DNA of 64,000 bases from an uncultured Pelagibacteraceae bacterium (GTDB lineage: Bacteria > Pseudomonadota > Alphaproteobacteria > Pelagibacterales > Pelagibacteraceae), in assembly GCA_902610675.1 (NCBI GenBank), contig CACLWP010000002.1:1-64000 (forward strand), read 5' to 3'. Positions 37,604 through 47,703 of this stretch are shown here, piece after piece. Made by a program: the position numbers and the translations under genes. Numbering within the stretch: the first letter of the stretch is position 1; the number at the start of each line of letters is the position of its first letter. The notes under the pieces were generated by a model that was given only the letters and a program-made list of their open reading frames with translations, was not told where the DNA came from and ran no database searches.

Positions 37604-39231
37604 TATATCTTTTTAATCTCCCATTTAATATTTTCTTCGTTGTTATTAGAAATACCAGATATAAAAATATTTTGATTATCTGTATATGAATTTTTATTAC
37701 CGAAGTATAAACCATTATCAATATTTATTTCATAATTATTGCAGGTAAATTTCCATCCTTCTTCCTCTAAATCTATTAAAATTGTCTTATTGTCTTGAGT
37801 TTTCATCAATTTAATTCCTGGCTCTAGATGGAATCTAATTTCAAATCTATAATTATTACTAGTTTTTTTTCTAATAATTCTATCTGTTCCTATAAATATC
37901 ATTTGTTCAGGATAAAACTCAATATCCCTCTTATGCACTGAGTTATATTTTTTTAAGTATCCATCATGAGCAGCACTAATCTTCCAATAATTTTTTTCAT
38001 AGACAAAATTTTTCTGAGTAATCTTGAGACCTGATCTCAAAATTAACCTATCATTATTAATTTTAATAAATTTACACGATGAGTTATCATCAATAATCAA
38101 TGTACTGTGGGTTGCTGATGATTTAGATAAATGATTAAGTTTTTGATTGGATCTCTTGTAATATCCACAATTACTTATCATTTTTTTTCCATTTGAAATT
38201 ATTTCGAAAGACAAAGCACCAGATTGGTAATCTTGAGAGTGTTTAAAATCAGGAGATGATCCCGTGTCCATTGCTAAACAAATTTTTTTATTTCTTAAAA
38301 TAGTGTAACCACCATAATCTATATTTTCATTTTTAAACTTATATCCTAATCTTTTTAAATAATTATCAAACTCTTGATTATTTGAAATATTGTTACCATT
38401 GAATAAAAGATCAGTAGTGGTATTTTGCCAAAAAAAAGCATAAGCCTGTCCAAAATAATAAATGGATTCTTCAATGTGTTCAGGAACTTCAATTTGGGAC
38501 TCTTTTAACCACTCTTTTATAAGAATAAAATATTTTAAGTACAAAATTTGTTGTCTTATATTTCTTGATCTGAGAAAACTTCGGTTATCTGTTGAAAATT
38601 TTGTAATTTTTTTTAAATAATTGAGTCCAAAAATTAAATAATTTTTTTCAATTCTATAACACAATCCTGTTAAAATAATTGCTGAACATCCAATTATCTT
38701 ATCATCTAAATTTTTTGAGTTTTTGATTTCGCTTATTAAATGATTTGTTTGTTTTTGAATCATTAAATCAAAAATTGATCTATATTCTTTTCCACTTTCA
38801 TCATAAGTAAGCTGGTGATTTGACAGCCATGAAATAATTCTTTTGGCTGTCATATCAAATTCCCAACTTTCTTTTTTATATTGATTATTATTGTTAATCC
38901 AATCTACGATTACTCCTTGAACGGTTTTCTTTGATGATTTTAAATCAAGGCTAAAGAACCAAAAAAAATTGTTTAACTTCTGATACTCTTTCGATTTTCC
39001 TTTTCTTTCCCAAATTGAATTAAAGTTTAGTTTTTCAATTTTATATTTTTTATTTTGGTATTTTATTAATGAAGAGAGTAAATGAGGGCTCGGTTTATAT
39101 TGAAAATTTTTATTTAGAGTTTTAGATATCTTTTTTTCATAAAGAATAGAATTTCTATAAATATTTCTTAATTTTTTATTTAATAAAGTTGCAAGATATG
39201 TAAATGGTCTAAAAATAACATTTGATAACAT
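37603..39231 (-). CDS. Heparinase II/III-like protein
   Basis: 542 residues with an N-terminal alpha-toroid region and a C-terminal beta-sandwich typical of heparinase II/III-like proteins. Visible parts are NNNQYKKESWEFDMTAKR, GGYTILRNKKICLAMDTG, SHSQ-like region KHSQDYQSGALSFEI and SATHSTLIIDD. In alphaproteobacteria this gene is regularly found next to purH and rpe, so it is probably an envelope-related enzyme rather than a catabolic lyase. There is no signal peptide. The true substrate is unknown. Confidence 0.82.
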   Translation of the reverse strand: MLSNVIFRPFTYLATLLNKKLRNIYRNSILYEKKISKTLNKNFQYKPSPHLLSSLIKYQNKKYKIEKLNFNSIWERKGKSKEYQKLNNFFWFFSLDLKSSKKTVQGVIVDWINNNNQYKKESWEFDMTAKRIISWLSNHQLTYDESGKEYRSIFDLMIQKQTNHLISEIKNSKNLDDKIIGCSAIILTGLCYRIEKNYLIFGLNYLKKITKFSTDNRSFLRSRNIRQQILYLKYFILIKEWLKESQIEVPEHIEESIYYFGQAYAFFWQNTTTDLLFNGNNISNNQEFDNYLKRLGYKFKNENIDYGGYTILRNKKICLAMDTGSSPDFKHSQDYQSGALSFEIISNGKKMISNCGYYKRSNQKLNHLSKSSATHSTLIIDDNSSCKFIKINNDRLILRSGLKITQKNFVYEKNYWKISAAHDGYLKKYNSVHKRDIEFYPEQMIFIGTDRIIRKKTSNNYRFEIRFHLEPGIKLMKTQDNKTILIDLEEEGWKFTCNNYEINIDNGLYFGNKNSYTDNQNIFISGISNNNEENIKWEIKKI

Positions 39232-39232
39232 T

Positions 39233-39892
39233 CTACACTTCTTTGAGTGTTTCTATATTTTTTTTAATGTCTCCATTGTTTTCTCTAAATATTGTTGTAC
39301 CCGATACTAATATATTTGCTCCTGCGTTCACAACTTCTTTTGAATTTGAAAAATTTATACCTCCATCTACTTCAATGTCATATGAGTAATTTTTTTCATC
39401 TTTTATTTTTTTTAATATTTTAATTTTTTCTATTACATTAGGAATAAACTTCTGACCACCAAAACCTGGATGAACACTCATAACTAATACTAAATCAACA
39501 TTTTCTAATTCTCTTTCAATTATACTCACATTTGTATCTGGATTTAAAGAGACACCAACTTTTTTTTTAAAACTCTTAATGTGATTGATTGACTCTTTTA
39601 AATTATCAGTCGCTTCAGGATGTATAGTAATAATATCAGCTCCAGCATCAGCAAAATCTTTTATATATTTGTGAACGGGTGCAATCATTAAATGTACATC
39701 AAAGGTTAATTTTGAATTCTTTCTAAGAGTTTTAATGACTGGAGGTCCGATGGTTAAATTAGGAACAAAGTGTCCATCCATAACATCAACATGTATCATA
39801 TCTGCTCCAGCATCCTCGAGTCTCTTAATTTCGTTACCTAATTGACTAAAGTCAGCAGATAATATTGAGGGTGAAATTTGTATTTTTTTCAT
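39233..39892 (-). CDS. rpe: Ribulose-phosphate 3-epimerase
   Basis: Interconverts ribulose-5-phosphate and xylulose-5-phosphate. It is a 219-residue barrel with ISPSILSADFSQLG, MIHVDVMDGHFVPNLTIG (metal histidine and aspartate), FDVHLMI, VMSVHPGFGGQKFI and IEVDGGIN. All catalytic residues are present. It is one base upstream of the heparinase-like gene in the same direction. Confidence 0.98.
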   Translation of the reverse strand: MKKIQISPSILSADFSQLGNEIKRLEDAGADMIHVDVMDGHFVPNLTIGPPVIKTLRKNSKLTFDVHLMIAPVHKYIKDFADAGADIITIHPEATDNLKESINHIKSFKKKVGVSLNPDTNVSIIERELENVDLVLVMSVHPGFGGQKFIPNVIEKIKILKKIKDEKNYSYDIEVDGGINFSNSKEVVNAGANILVSGTTIFRENNGDIKKNIETLKEV

Positions 39893-39932
39893 TGATTATT
39901 AATTTTACTAGTACCAAATTTTAAAAATTAAT

Positions 39933-40277
39933 TTAATTAAAAAATTGGTAAATTTGTCTTGAAATTTCGCTTTCTAAAGGAAAAGACAACATACCCATCA
40001 CTGAGTAACCCAAAATCCAAGGCATTAAGTAAAATCTTATCATAAAGAAAAACCACGCCACATAAAGCGGTACAATTGGCTGAATTATAAATGATGGAGT
40101 TATTGGTTTAAATAAACGTATAAGTGGGTTAGTGAATTTAACAAAAACTTTCATAAAAAAAAACTGTGAGTCTTCTCTTTGAAAAATATTCATCGCTACT
40201 CTTCCAATCAAAGTCCACATTATTACACCTAGAATATAGTCAATTATATATACTAAAGGATGAAAGTTAGCCGACAT
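39933..40277 (-). CDS. Small integral membrane protein, YggT-like
   Basis: 114 residues with two or three membrane segments. The segment FTNPLIRLFKPITPSFIIQPIVPLYVAWFF resembles the YggT pattern of two hydrophobic helices around a conserved NPL...RxxxxP turn. The match is weaker than for the YggT gene at 49487. The function is unknown; it may be a membrane-organising protein. It lies between rpe and the symporter terminator. Confidence 0.55.
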   Translation of the reverse strand: MSANFHPLVYIIDYILGVIMWTLIGRVAMNIFQREDSQFFFMKVFVKFTNPLIRLFKPITPSFIIQPIVPLYVAWFFFMIRFYLMPWILGYSVMGMLSFPLESEISRQIYQFFN

Positions 40278-40308
40278 TTAAAATTTATATTGAAAAAAGA
40301 GTAAAATT

Positions 40309-40340
40309 AAAAGGGGCGAAATTAATCGCCCCTTAAAAAG
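40309..40340 (-). terminator. Rho-independent terminator of the symporter operon
   Basis: AAGGGGCGA (40311-40319) and TCGCCCCTT (40326-40334) form a nine-pair stem with a six-base loop. On the - strand it follows the symporter stop within 14 bases and runs into TTTTAATTTT, so it terminates that transcript. Confidence 0.88.
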
Positions 40341-40347
40341 ATTATTT

Positions 40348-42159
40348 TTATTGTTTGCCGATGATAGATCTACCAGATGGTACTCTAACCTCGTCAACCA
40401 TTCTCTGCGTAGCAGCACTTGGTTCTGAAGTCATTAAACTGACTACAACCATTGACACTAAGCTGACAGCTGAACCAAAGATACCAAACGTTAACTGAGT
40501 AATACCTAAGAATCCGCTTCCGCCTGTTCTTACCCAAACTAGGTAAGCAGCACCAGAAACTAATCCTAAGAACATACCAGCTATAGCACCTTCTTTGTTA
40601 GCTCTCTTCCACCATACACCAAGTACTAGTGGGAAGAATAATCCTGACATCGCAAAGTCAAAAGCCCAGATTACCGAACCTAGGATACCTTGGATTTCAA
40701 GAGCTGCGATTGTTGCTCCTGCAAAACCAATTACTACAAGTAATACCCTTGCAACAACTAGTCTTTTCGCAGTCTCAGCTTTTGGATCGATGATCTTATA
40801 GTAAACATCGTGTGAGATTGCGTTTGCAATTGCTAAAATCAAACCATCAGCTGTTGACATGGCAGCAGCCATACCTCCAGCAGCAACCAGACCTGAGATT
40901 ACATATGGTAATCCAGCTATTTCCGGAGTTGCTAACACAACGGCTTTACCACCCATGAAAAACTCATTTAACTCAAGAGTTCCATTTCCGTTAAAGTCGC
41001 TTACAAACATCAAGTTTGCTGCGTTCCAGTTTTGATACCAATCTATCGCTTGAACATCTGTTATTGATTTACCGATAATACCTGTTGGTAAAGTTGGGTC
41101 CATCAATGACAACTTAGATAGTGTCGCTAACATTGGAGCAGAAGAGTAAAGTAGGAAGATAAAGAATAATGACCAACCTACTGATTTTCTAGCTGCTTTT
41201 ACACTTGGAGTAGTAAAATATCTCATCATAACGTGAGGTAATGAAGCTGTTCCCATCATCATCGCTAACGCTAATGAAATAAATGCCCAAGGTGTTGCGT
41301 TCACCGCTGAGTGTGCTTTAGTTATTCCAGCCAAACCTTTTGGCACTTCTTTTAGATTTTCAGCAGAGTTTTTGACAAAACCAAACTGAGCCTCTAATTC
41401 AGCTATTCTAGAAACTTCATCAGCTAACATAAAGTGAGGGAAGAAACCCGCACCTATTTTGTTACTGATCCAGAATACTGGTAATAAGTAAGCTATGATT
41501 AGTACTATATATTGAGCTACCTGTGTCCAAGTTACTCCTCTCATACCCCCCAGCATTGAACAAAGTAAGATACTTATAAGTCCAACGTATACAGCGTATT
41601 GGAATGGAATATCAAGTGCAACAGATGCAATTGTACCTGTGGCGTTGATTTGTGCAGTCACATAAGTAAATGAAGCAACAGTTAAGACTACTACTGCCAT
41701 GAATCTACTTAAATTACCACCGTATCTTGTACCGATAAAATCTGGAACTGTGTAACAGCCAAATTTTCTCAGATAAGGTGCTAATAGTGATGCAACTAAT
41801 ACATATCCACCAGTCCAACCTACAAGTAGTGCCATATATCCGTAACCTTTAAAGTAAATACCACCAGCCATTGCAACGAATGAAGCACCAGACATCCAGT
41901 CTGCTGCTGTCGCCATCCCGTTGAATACAGTTGGCACTTGTCTTCCAGCTACGTAATACGCATCAGCTTGAGCTGTACGTGATAGATAACCAATTATTGC
42001 ATAGATGGCTACAGTAAAGGCAACGAAACAAATTCCGATTGCTTTAGCCGACATACCCATCTGCTCACCAATTGACATAATGATTATGAAACCTAAAAAT
42101 CCTCCTGTGTAGATTCCATAAACCTTAGGTAAATTGTCTATAAAATTACCTTTTAGCAT
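40348..42159 (-). CDS. Sodium:solute symporter, large subunit (ActP/VC_2705-like)
   Basis: SSS-family transporter of 603 residues with about 13 membrane helices. Clear parts are YYVAGRQVPTVFNGMATAADWMSGASF and the late GGMAAAMSTADGLILAIANAISHDVYY. It pairs with a DUF4212 small subunit, overlapping by one base, as in the VC_2705 subfamily; nearby acs suggests acetate or another short organic acid as substrate. Between helices it carries DFNGNGTLELNE (residues 388-399), a canonical EF-hand loop. Codon use is less AT-extreme, suggesting high expression. Confidence 0.9.
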   Translation of the reverse strand: MLKGNFIDNLPKVYGIYTGGFLGFIIIMSIGEQMGMSAKAIGICFVAFTVAIYAIIGYLSRTAQADAYYVAGRQVPTVFNGMATAADWMSGASFVAMAGGIYFKGYGYMALLVGWTGGYVLVASLLAPYLRKFGCYTVPDFIGTRYGGNLSRFMAVVVLTVASFTYVTAQINATGTIASVALDIPFQYAVYVGLISILLCSMLGGMRGVTWTQVAQYIVLIIAYLLPVFWISNKIGAGFFPHFMLADEVSRIAELEAQFGFVKNSAENLKEVPKGLAGITKAHSAVNATPWAFISLALAMMMGTASLPHVMMRYFTTPSVKAARKSVGWSLFFIFLLYSSAPMLATLSKLSLMDPTLPTGIIGKSITDVQAIDWYQNWNAANLMFVSDFNGNGTLELNEFFMGGKAVVLATPEIAGLPYVISGLVAAGGMAAAMSTADGLILAIANAISHDVYYKIIDPKAETAKRLVVARVLLVVIGFAGATIAALEIQGILGSVIWAFDFAMSGLFFPLVLGVWWKRANKEGAIAGMFLGLVSGAAYLVWVRTGGSGFLGITQLTFGIFGSAVSLVSMVVVSLMTSEPSAATQRMVDEVRVPSGRSIIGKQ

Positions 42160-42419
42160 TAGTCATCTCCTCTCTCACTAAAGCCGAACTCTTCATCAAT
42201 TTTTTCTTGTCTATTCGCAAACCAGAAAATTAGTATTACGAAAATTCCAAGAGAACCTTGACAAGTGAACCAATAAGTCAACGGATAACCAAATGGTCCC
42301 GTAACCTCGTTCATTTCAGCCCCGAATAGGAAGATGCCAATTGAGAAAACAAACCAAATTGCTAAAGTCATCATTAGCAAACCTTTGGATTTTTCCCAGT
42401 GTTGTTCTTGTTTTGACAT
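42159..42419 (-). CDS. DUF4212 small subunit of sodium/solute symporter
   Basis: 86 residues with two membrane helices (MMTLAIWFVFSIGIFLFGAEM and the second around QGSLGIFVILIFWFANR). GPFGYPLTYWFTCQGSLG is the family hallmark. It precedes the large subunit and shares one base with it. The gene has a good ribosome site upstream (AGAGAGGT), in line with strong expression of the pair. Confidence 0.92.
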   Translation of the reverse strand: MSKQEQHWEKSKGLLMMTLAIWFVFSIGIFLFGAEMNEVTGPFGYPLTYWFTCQGSLGIFVILIFWFANRQEKIDEEFGFSERGDD

Positions 42420-42436
42420 TTATACCTCTCTCTTTT

Positions 42437-42523
42437 TAGTTATAACTGGCGAAAACCATAACCATTATAAAATAGATTTAAAGTGTTAAAATTGGTAAAT
42501 TTACTAGCCTTTTATAGTTATAA
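42437..42523. repeat. Direct repeat TAGTTATAA bracketing a divergent promoter region
   Basis: TAGTTATAA is found at 42437-42445 and 42515-42523, one copy near each start codon of the two divergent genes. It might mark a shared regulator or be -10-like sequence. The evidence is only the repetition. Confidence 0.3.
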
Positions 42524-43168
42524 GTGTCAAAAATAGGGCTTTTTATGGGAAAATACAAATTAACATGGAGAGATTTAACATGGCATGATTTTAAGACTTA
42601 CCTTTTCGCCATGTTCAAAGCTTTTGTTCCAAAGGGTAAAATTAGCAATTTAGATGAACTAGAAACGTTTATTCAAACAAAATCTGCTTGGGTAAGTCAG
42701 GTCACTCTTTACGGATATCTTAAAACAAGGATGGGGACTAGGTATGTTCTTCATTTTGAAAATGATACTTTTATGGACTCAGTAAACCTAGCTAAGTGGA
42801 ATATTTATTCAGTTGCTCTTCAAGATCTCACATTCTTTACATTTTCAAAGCTTAAATCAAATTTTAATTTTCAAGATACTGTAAGGGCAAAAGAAATCTT
42901 TTTAAAAATTTTAGATGATGAAACTTCAAATAAAATGCCGTCTGATATTATAGAAAATGCAAAAAAAAGTTTTGATGAAAGATTACAAAATATTAATTGG
43001 GATAATTATCATAATGATTTACCATTTAATACTAGCGCTTTATCCTTATATAAGTGGGCACCAATTGCGGAAGATTTAAAAAACTTAGATCGCAAAATAG
43101 TTCTCAACTCAGTAATTTTAAAATGGGACGTTGTAAAAAAAGAGTTTAATGAAAGAATAAAATTTTAA
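42524..43168 (+). CDS. Conserved protein of unknown function
   Basis: 214 residues, cytoplasmic, no signal peptide, no recognisable domain. The N-terminal part is rich in aromatic residues ([27 protein letters not shown]) and the middle contains [19 protein letters not shown], suggesting a helical protein. Start GTG at 42524; an ATG at 42545 ([10 protein letters not shown]) is a reasonable alternative. It is divergent from the symporter genes and convergent with acs, so it may belong to the acetate locus. I do not recognise it. Confidence 0.75.
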   Translation: MSKIGLFMGKYKLTWRDLTWHDFKTYLFAMFKAFVPKGKISNLDELETFIQTKSAWVSQVTLYGYLKTRMGTRYVLHFENDTFMDSVNLAKWNIYSVALQDLTFFTFSKLKSNFNFQDTVRAKEIFLKILDDETSNKMPSDIIENAKKSFDERLQNINWDNYHNDLPFNTSALSLYKWAPIAEDLKNLDRKIVLNSVILKWDVVKKEFNERIKF

Positions 43169-45237
43169 ATATTTTTTCTGTTGTCTACTAAACTATCCAC
43201 AACTGTTGGATCAGCAAGGGTAGTTGTATCACCTAGTTGACCATGTTCATTTGCTGCAATTTTTCTTAAAATTCTTCTCATAATTTTTCCAGATCTTGTT
43301 TTTGGAAGTCCTGGGGTAAAATGAATTAGATCTGGTGTTGCTAAAGGCCCTATTTGTTTTCTCACCCAAAGTTTTAGCTCTCTATCTAAATCACCAGTCT
43401 CATTCTCACCCGCATTGAGTGTAACATAACAATATAATCCATTACCTTTAATATCATGAGGATATCCAACTACTGCAGCCTCAGCTACCTTTGGGTGTGC
43501 AACAAAGGCGCTTTCAATTTCAGCTGTACCTAGATTATGTCCTGAAACAATAATCACATCATCAACTCTACCAGTGATCCAGTAATAACCATCTTTATCT
43601 CTTTTACATCCATCTCCAGTAAAATATTTCCCATCAAACTGCGAAAAATATGTATCAATAAACCTTTGATGATCACCATATACTGTTCTCATTTGACCAG
43701 GCCAAGATTGAGCTATACAAAGCCTACCTTCACCTTCACCTTTTATCTCTTTTCCATCTTTATTGACTAATACTGGTTTAATTCCATAAAAAGGTTTTGT
43801 TGCGGATCCTGGTTTTAATGGAATAGCTCCAGTTTGTGGTGCAATAAGAATTCCTCCTGTCTCAGTCTGCCACCATGTATCAACTATCGGACACTTTGAA
43901 TTTCCAACAGTTTTATAATACCACATCCATGCTTCCGGATTTATGGGCTCTCCAACAGTTCCTAACAATTTTAAGGATTTTCTAGAAGTTTTATTAACAG
44001 GGCCATCACCTTCTCTCATAAGAGCTCTTATAGCTGTTGGTGCTGTGTAAAAAGTATTTACTTTATATTTATCTACTATCTGCCACCACCTCGAACTATC
44101 TGGATAATTTGGAATTCCTTCAAACATTATAGTGGTTGCACCATTTGCAAGAGGGCCATAGATTATATAGCTATGACCAGTTACCCATCCAATATCCGCA
44201 GTGCACCAATAAATATCGTTTGGTTTATAATTAAAAATGTATTGATGAGTCATAGAAGCATAAACCATGTATCCCCCGGTAGTATGCAGAACACCTTTAG
44301 GTTTTCCTGTTGATCCTGAAGTATAAAGAATAAACAAAGGGTCTTCTGCATTCATTTCTTCAGGTTCACAATGACTTGGAACGTCTTTGATTAAATCATG
44401 ATACCAAACATCTCGACCTTCATTCCAGAACACATAGTTACCAGTTCTCTTTACCACAATACATTTTTTGATATCTGGACAATTAGATAAAGCTTCATCT
44501 GTCGTTGCTTTTAAAGGAATAGTCTTTCCTCCCCGCACCCCTTCGTCGGCGGTAATTATATATTCAGATTTACAATCATTAACTCTCCCCGAAATTGACT
44601 CTGCGGAAAAACCACCAAAAATTATCGAGTGTACAGCACCTATTCTTGCACAAGCTAACATTAGGATTGCTAATTCAGGAATCATCGTCAGATAAATAGT
44701 GACGCGATCACCTTTTTGTATCCCCAGTTTTTTTAAGCCATTAGCAGCTTTTGAAACCTTCTGGTGTAATTGTTTATAAGAAATCTTTTGAGTATCTTTT
44801 GGATCATCACCAACCCAAATAATTGCAGTTTTATCTTTTTTATCTTTCAAATGACGATCAATACAGTTAGCTGATGCATTTAAAGTACCGTCTTCAAACC
44901 ACTTAATCCTTACTTCATCTTTGCTATATTTCACGTCCTTTATCTTTTTGTAAGGTTTTATCCAAGTAATCCTTTTTCCCTCTTTTTTCCAAAATGAGTT
45001 GTTATTTTTAATAGATTCGGAATATTTTTTTTGATATTGGGATTTATTTGCCAGACTTCTTTTTATCCATTCAGGTCTAGTTTTAATTATTTGTTCATTA
45101 CTGGATGTCTCAACTTTTTTATTTTTAGATTTTTTTTTGTTACTTTTTTTAGCTTTTGGTATTATTTTTATTTTTCTCTTTTTTCTTGAATATTTTTTCT
45201 TAGCTTTTTTCTTTTTTGATTTTTTTTTCTTTGGCAT
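43165..45237 (-). CDS. acs: Acetyl-CoA synthetase with lysine-rich N-terminal tail
   Basis: Makes acetyl-CoA from acetate, ATP and CoA. The ANL core matches Acs throughout: [50 protein letters not shown], the YGxxE-type region [11 protein letters not shown], and the C-terminal [11 protein letters not shown] with the acetylatable lysine. The first 45 residues or so are an extra basic tail of mostly lysine, not seen in typical 650-residue enzymes; no alternative Met start removes it. It sits near the symporter pair, forming an acetate-uptake locus. Confidence 0.96.
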   Translation of the reverse strand: MPKKKKSKKKKAKKKYSRKKRKIKIIPKAKKSNKKKSKNKKVETSSNEQIIKTRPEWIKRSLANKSQYQKKYSESIKNNNSFWKKEGKRITWIKPYKKIKDVKYSKDEVRIKWFEDGTLNASANCIDRHLKDKKDKTAIIWVGDDPKDTQKISYKQLHQKVSKAANGLKKLGIQKGDRVTIYLTMIPELAILMLACARIGAVHSIIFGGFSAESISGRVNDCKSEYIITADEGVRGGKTIPLKATTDEALSNCPDIKKCIVVKRTGNYVFWNEGRDVWYHDLIKDVPSHCEPEEMNAEDPLFILYTSGSTGKPKGVLHTTGGYMVYASMTHQYIFNYKPNDIYWCTADIGWVTGHSYIIYGPLANGATTIMFEGIPNYPDSSRWWQIVDKYKVNTFYTAPTAIRALMREGDGPVNKTSRKSLKLLGTVGEPINPEAWMWYYKTVGNSKCPIVDTWWQTETGGILIAPQTGAIPLKPGSATKPFYGIKPVLVNKDGKEIKGEGEGRLCIAQSWPGQMRTVYGDHQRFIDTYFSQFDGKYFTGDGCKRDKDGYYWITGRVDDVIIVSGHNLGTAEIESAFVAHPKVAEAAVVGYPHDIKGNGLYCYVTLNAGENETGDLDRELKLWVRKQIGPLATPDLIHFTPGLPKTRSGKIMRRILRKIAANEHGQLGDTTTLADPTVVDSLVDNRKNI

Positions 45238-45241
45238 ATAT

Positions 45242-45655
45242 TTAAAATTTACTCATCTTATTTAAAATCTTCCAGCTTTTAGAGTCAATAGACATTACAG
45301 ATAATCTGCTTTGTTTAATTAAAGATAAATGGCTTAAATCCTTGTTTTTCTTTATATCCTCCAAAGCTACTGGTTTATTTAATTTTTTTAAAAATTTAAC
45401 AGTCACTGCTACAAACCTTCCAGATTTATCTGTTTTGTCAATGAAATGTTCTTTCACAACTTCTACTATTCCCACAATTTCTTTCCCGATATTTGAATGA
45501 TAAAAAAAACATAGGTCCCCTTTTTTCATATTTTTAAGATTTTTGGCTGCTTGATAATTTCTCACACCGTCCCAAGGCGCTCCTTTTGCACCAGCTTTTT
45601 CTTGTTGATCGATTGACCATACATCAGGCTCAGATTTCATTAACCAATATTGCAT
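45242..45655 (-). CDS. EVE-domain protein
   Basis: 137-residue EVE (PUA-like) protein, a fold that recognises modified bases in DNA or RNA. It begins [16 protein letters not shown], the hallmark sequence, with [13 protein letters not shown] and [12 protein letters not shown] after. A role in RNA or modified DNA sensing is likely, but the ligand is unknown. It abuts tsaD at base 45655. Confidence 0.94.
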   Translation of the reverse strand: MQYWLMKSEPDVWSIDQQEKAGAKGAPWDGVRNYQAAKNLKNMKKGDLCFFYHSNIGKEIVGIVEVVKEHFIDKTDKSGRFVAVTVKFLKKLNKPVALEDIKKNKDLSHLSLIKQSRLSVMSIDSKSWKILNKMSKF

Positions 45656-46728
45656 TATAATTTTACCCCAGCTCCTTTTAAAAAACTTGCTTTTTCATCT
45701 AATGGCCATCTTGGTTTTGCTGGATAATCTAGATCATTAAACTGTTTTAACTTAAATCTTTCTAAACCTACCATTCCTATCATTGCAGCATTGTCACCAC
45801 AAAGGTCAATTGGAGGAAATATACTTTCATAATTTTTCTCTTCACATAATTTAATTAACATTGACCTAATTTTTTTATTTGCTGCTACACCACCAGCTAC
45901 TACAAAAACTTTTTTCTTAAGAGTTTTATTTTTTTCAAATTGTTCAAAAGCAATTTTAGTTTTTTTAGATAATATTTTTTCAATGGTCTTTTGAAATGAG
46001 GCTGCTAAATCGAATTTTTCTTGTTCAGTCTCAATATTTTTAGCTATCTTTAAAACTGCCGTTTTTAGTCCAGCAAAAGATAAATTGCACCCACCTTTAT
46101 TGAAAATTGGTTTTGGCAAATCATATTTTTCTGGATTACCTTGTTTAGCTAAAATTTCGATCTGTGGACCACCTGGAAATTCGACCCCTAAAAGTTTAGC
46201 TGTTTTATCAAATGCTTCACCTAGAGCATCATCGATAGTCGTTCCTAGCCTTTTATATTTTCCTAAATTTTGAACATCAAGATATTGTGAGTGTCCCCCA
46301 GATATTAAAAGAAGTAAATATGGATAATCCAACAATGAATTTATTTTGGGACTTAGTGCGTGCCCCTCAAGATGATTTACAGCAATAAAAGGTTTGTTTA
46401 TTATCGAAGCAAAAGTCTTTGCAAAACTTAAACCAACGGATAAACACACAATAAGCCCTGGCCCTGCTGTACAGGCTATTGCATCAATTTCATTTATTTT
46501 CCTTCCACTTTCACTTATTGCTTTTTGAACAATTAAATCGATTTTTTCTATATGAGATCTAGCTGCTAATTCTGGAACAACCCCACCAAAATCTTTGTGA
46601 ATCTCAACCTGACTTGATACAATATTTGATAGTACTATCGGTAATCCTTGCTCACTTTCAGTTATTAAAGAGGCGGCCGTTTCATCACAACTTGACTCTA
46701 TTCCGAGAATTAAGGGTTTTTTACTCAT
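45655..46728 (-). CDS. tsaD: tRNA threonylcarbamoyladenosine transferase TsaD
   Basis: Transfers threonylcarbamoyl to A37 of ANN-decoding tRNAs. It has 357 residues. LGIESSCDETAASL, VNHLEGHALSP with metal-binding histidines, LLISGGHSQY, and the late VAGGVAANKKIR and LCGDNAAMIG are all present. It is divergent from hemC, a common pairing in alphaproteobacteria. Confidence 0.98.
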   Translation of the reverse strand: MSKKPLILGIESSCDETAASLITESEQGLPIVLSNIVSSQVEIHKDFGGVVPELAARSHIEKIDLIVQKAISESGRKINEIDAIACTAGPGLIVCLSVGLSFAKTFASIINKPFIAVNHLEGHALSPKINSLLDYPYLLLLISGGHSQYLDVQNLGKYKRLGTTIDDALGEAFDKTAKLLGVEFPGGPQIEILAKQGNPEKYDLPKPIFNKGGCNLSFAGLKTAVLKIAKNIETEQEKFDLAASFQKTIEKILSKKTKIAFEQFEKNKTLKKKVFVVAGGVAANKKIRSMLIKLCEEKNYESIFPPIDLCGDNAAMIGMVGLERFKLKQFNDLDYPAKPRWPLDEKASFLKGAGVKL

Positions 46729-46784
46729 TCAAATAGTTTTTAATAATTGTACAATCTCAATACAAGTAAGAAATAAATTTATTT

Positions 46785-47702
46785 ATGAGTAAAAAAATTA
46801 CAATTGGATCAAGAAGTAGTAAGTTAGCTTTACTATATGCTCAAAAAGCAAGAGATAAAATTATCAAAAATACTGATTTTACAGATCAGGATATTGTTAT
46901 AAAAAAAATAACTACCAAAGGTGATGAGTTTCAAGATGTGAGGTTGTCAGAATTTGGGGGCAAAGGATTATTTTCAAGTAACATTGAAAAAGAGCTAAAG
47001 CATAAAAATATTGATATAGCAATTCACGCTCTTAAAGACATGCCAGCTCAAGAAACTCAAGGCCTTACTACAGGTGCATTTTTAGAAAGAAATGATCCTA
47101 GAGAAATTCTTATTACATTAAATAAAAAAAGATTAAGTGAACTAAAAACTAATTCTATTATTGGCACTTCTTCTTATCGAAGAGAATATCAAATAAAAAA
47201 AATTAGATCAGACATTCAATGTAAACTTATTAGAGGCAATGTTGATACAAGATTAAAAAAATTAAAAGATGGATTATATGATGCAATAATTTTATCTTAC
47301 GCGGGAATTAAATTTTTAGAATTTGATAATGAAATTTCAGAAATATTTTCTCCAGAAAAAATTATTCCAAGTGCTGGACAAGGAATAATTGCAATTCAAT
47401 GTAGAGAGGAGGATGAAAAAACAATTTCAATTGTAAAAAAAATAAATCATGATGAAACATTTATGAGAGCGTACAGTGAAAGAAATGTTTTGAAAGTTTT
47501 GGAGGGTGATTGCGAAACAGCTGTTGGAGCTTTTTCAAAAATAGAGGGAAGTAAAATTACTTTAGAGGCTGAACTTTTTTCACTTGACGGTTTAGAGAGA
47601 TTTTATGAAAAAAAAACTGGTAGATTAGAGGACTATAGTGAAATAGGTAAAGAGGTTGGTGAAATTTTAAAATCAAAATCAAGTAATTCCTATAAAAGAT
47701 AA
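46785..47702 (+). CDS. hemC: Porphobilinogen deaminase
   Basis: Polymerises four porphobilinogens to hydroxymethylbilane. It has 305 residues: GSRSSKLALLYAQ, HALKDMPAQ, TSSYRREYQI, RGNVDTRL, and the cofactor cysteine in LEGDCETAVGAF. hemD follows after one base. Together with hemE, hemH and hemJ at 16-19 kb, most late heme steps are in this window. Confidence 0.97.
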   Translation: MSKKITIGSRSSKLALLYAQKARDKIIKNTDFTDQDIVIKKITTKGDEFQDVRLSEFGGKGLFSSNIEKELKHKNIDIAIHALKDMPAQETQGLTTGAFLERNDPREILITLNKKRLSELKTNSIIGTSSYRREYQIKKIRSDIQCKLIRGNVDTRLKKLKDGLYDAIILSYAGIKFLEFDNEISEIFSPEKIIPSAGQGIIAIQCREEDEKTISIVKKINHDETFMRAYSERNVLKVLEGDCETAVGAFSKIEGSKITLEAELFSLDGLERFYEKKTGRLEDYSEIGKEVGEILKSKSSNSYKR

Positions 47703-47703
47703 T

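Noticed and set aside
42420..42523. Possible riboswitch upstream of the symporter operon
   Set aside because: The spacer is only about 100 bases and shows no glycine- or other riboswitch core that I recognise.
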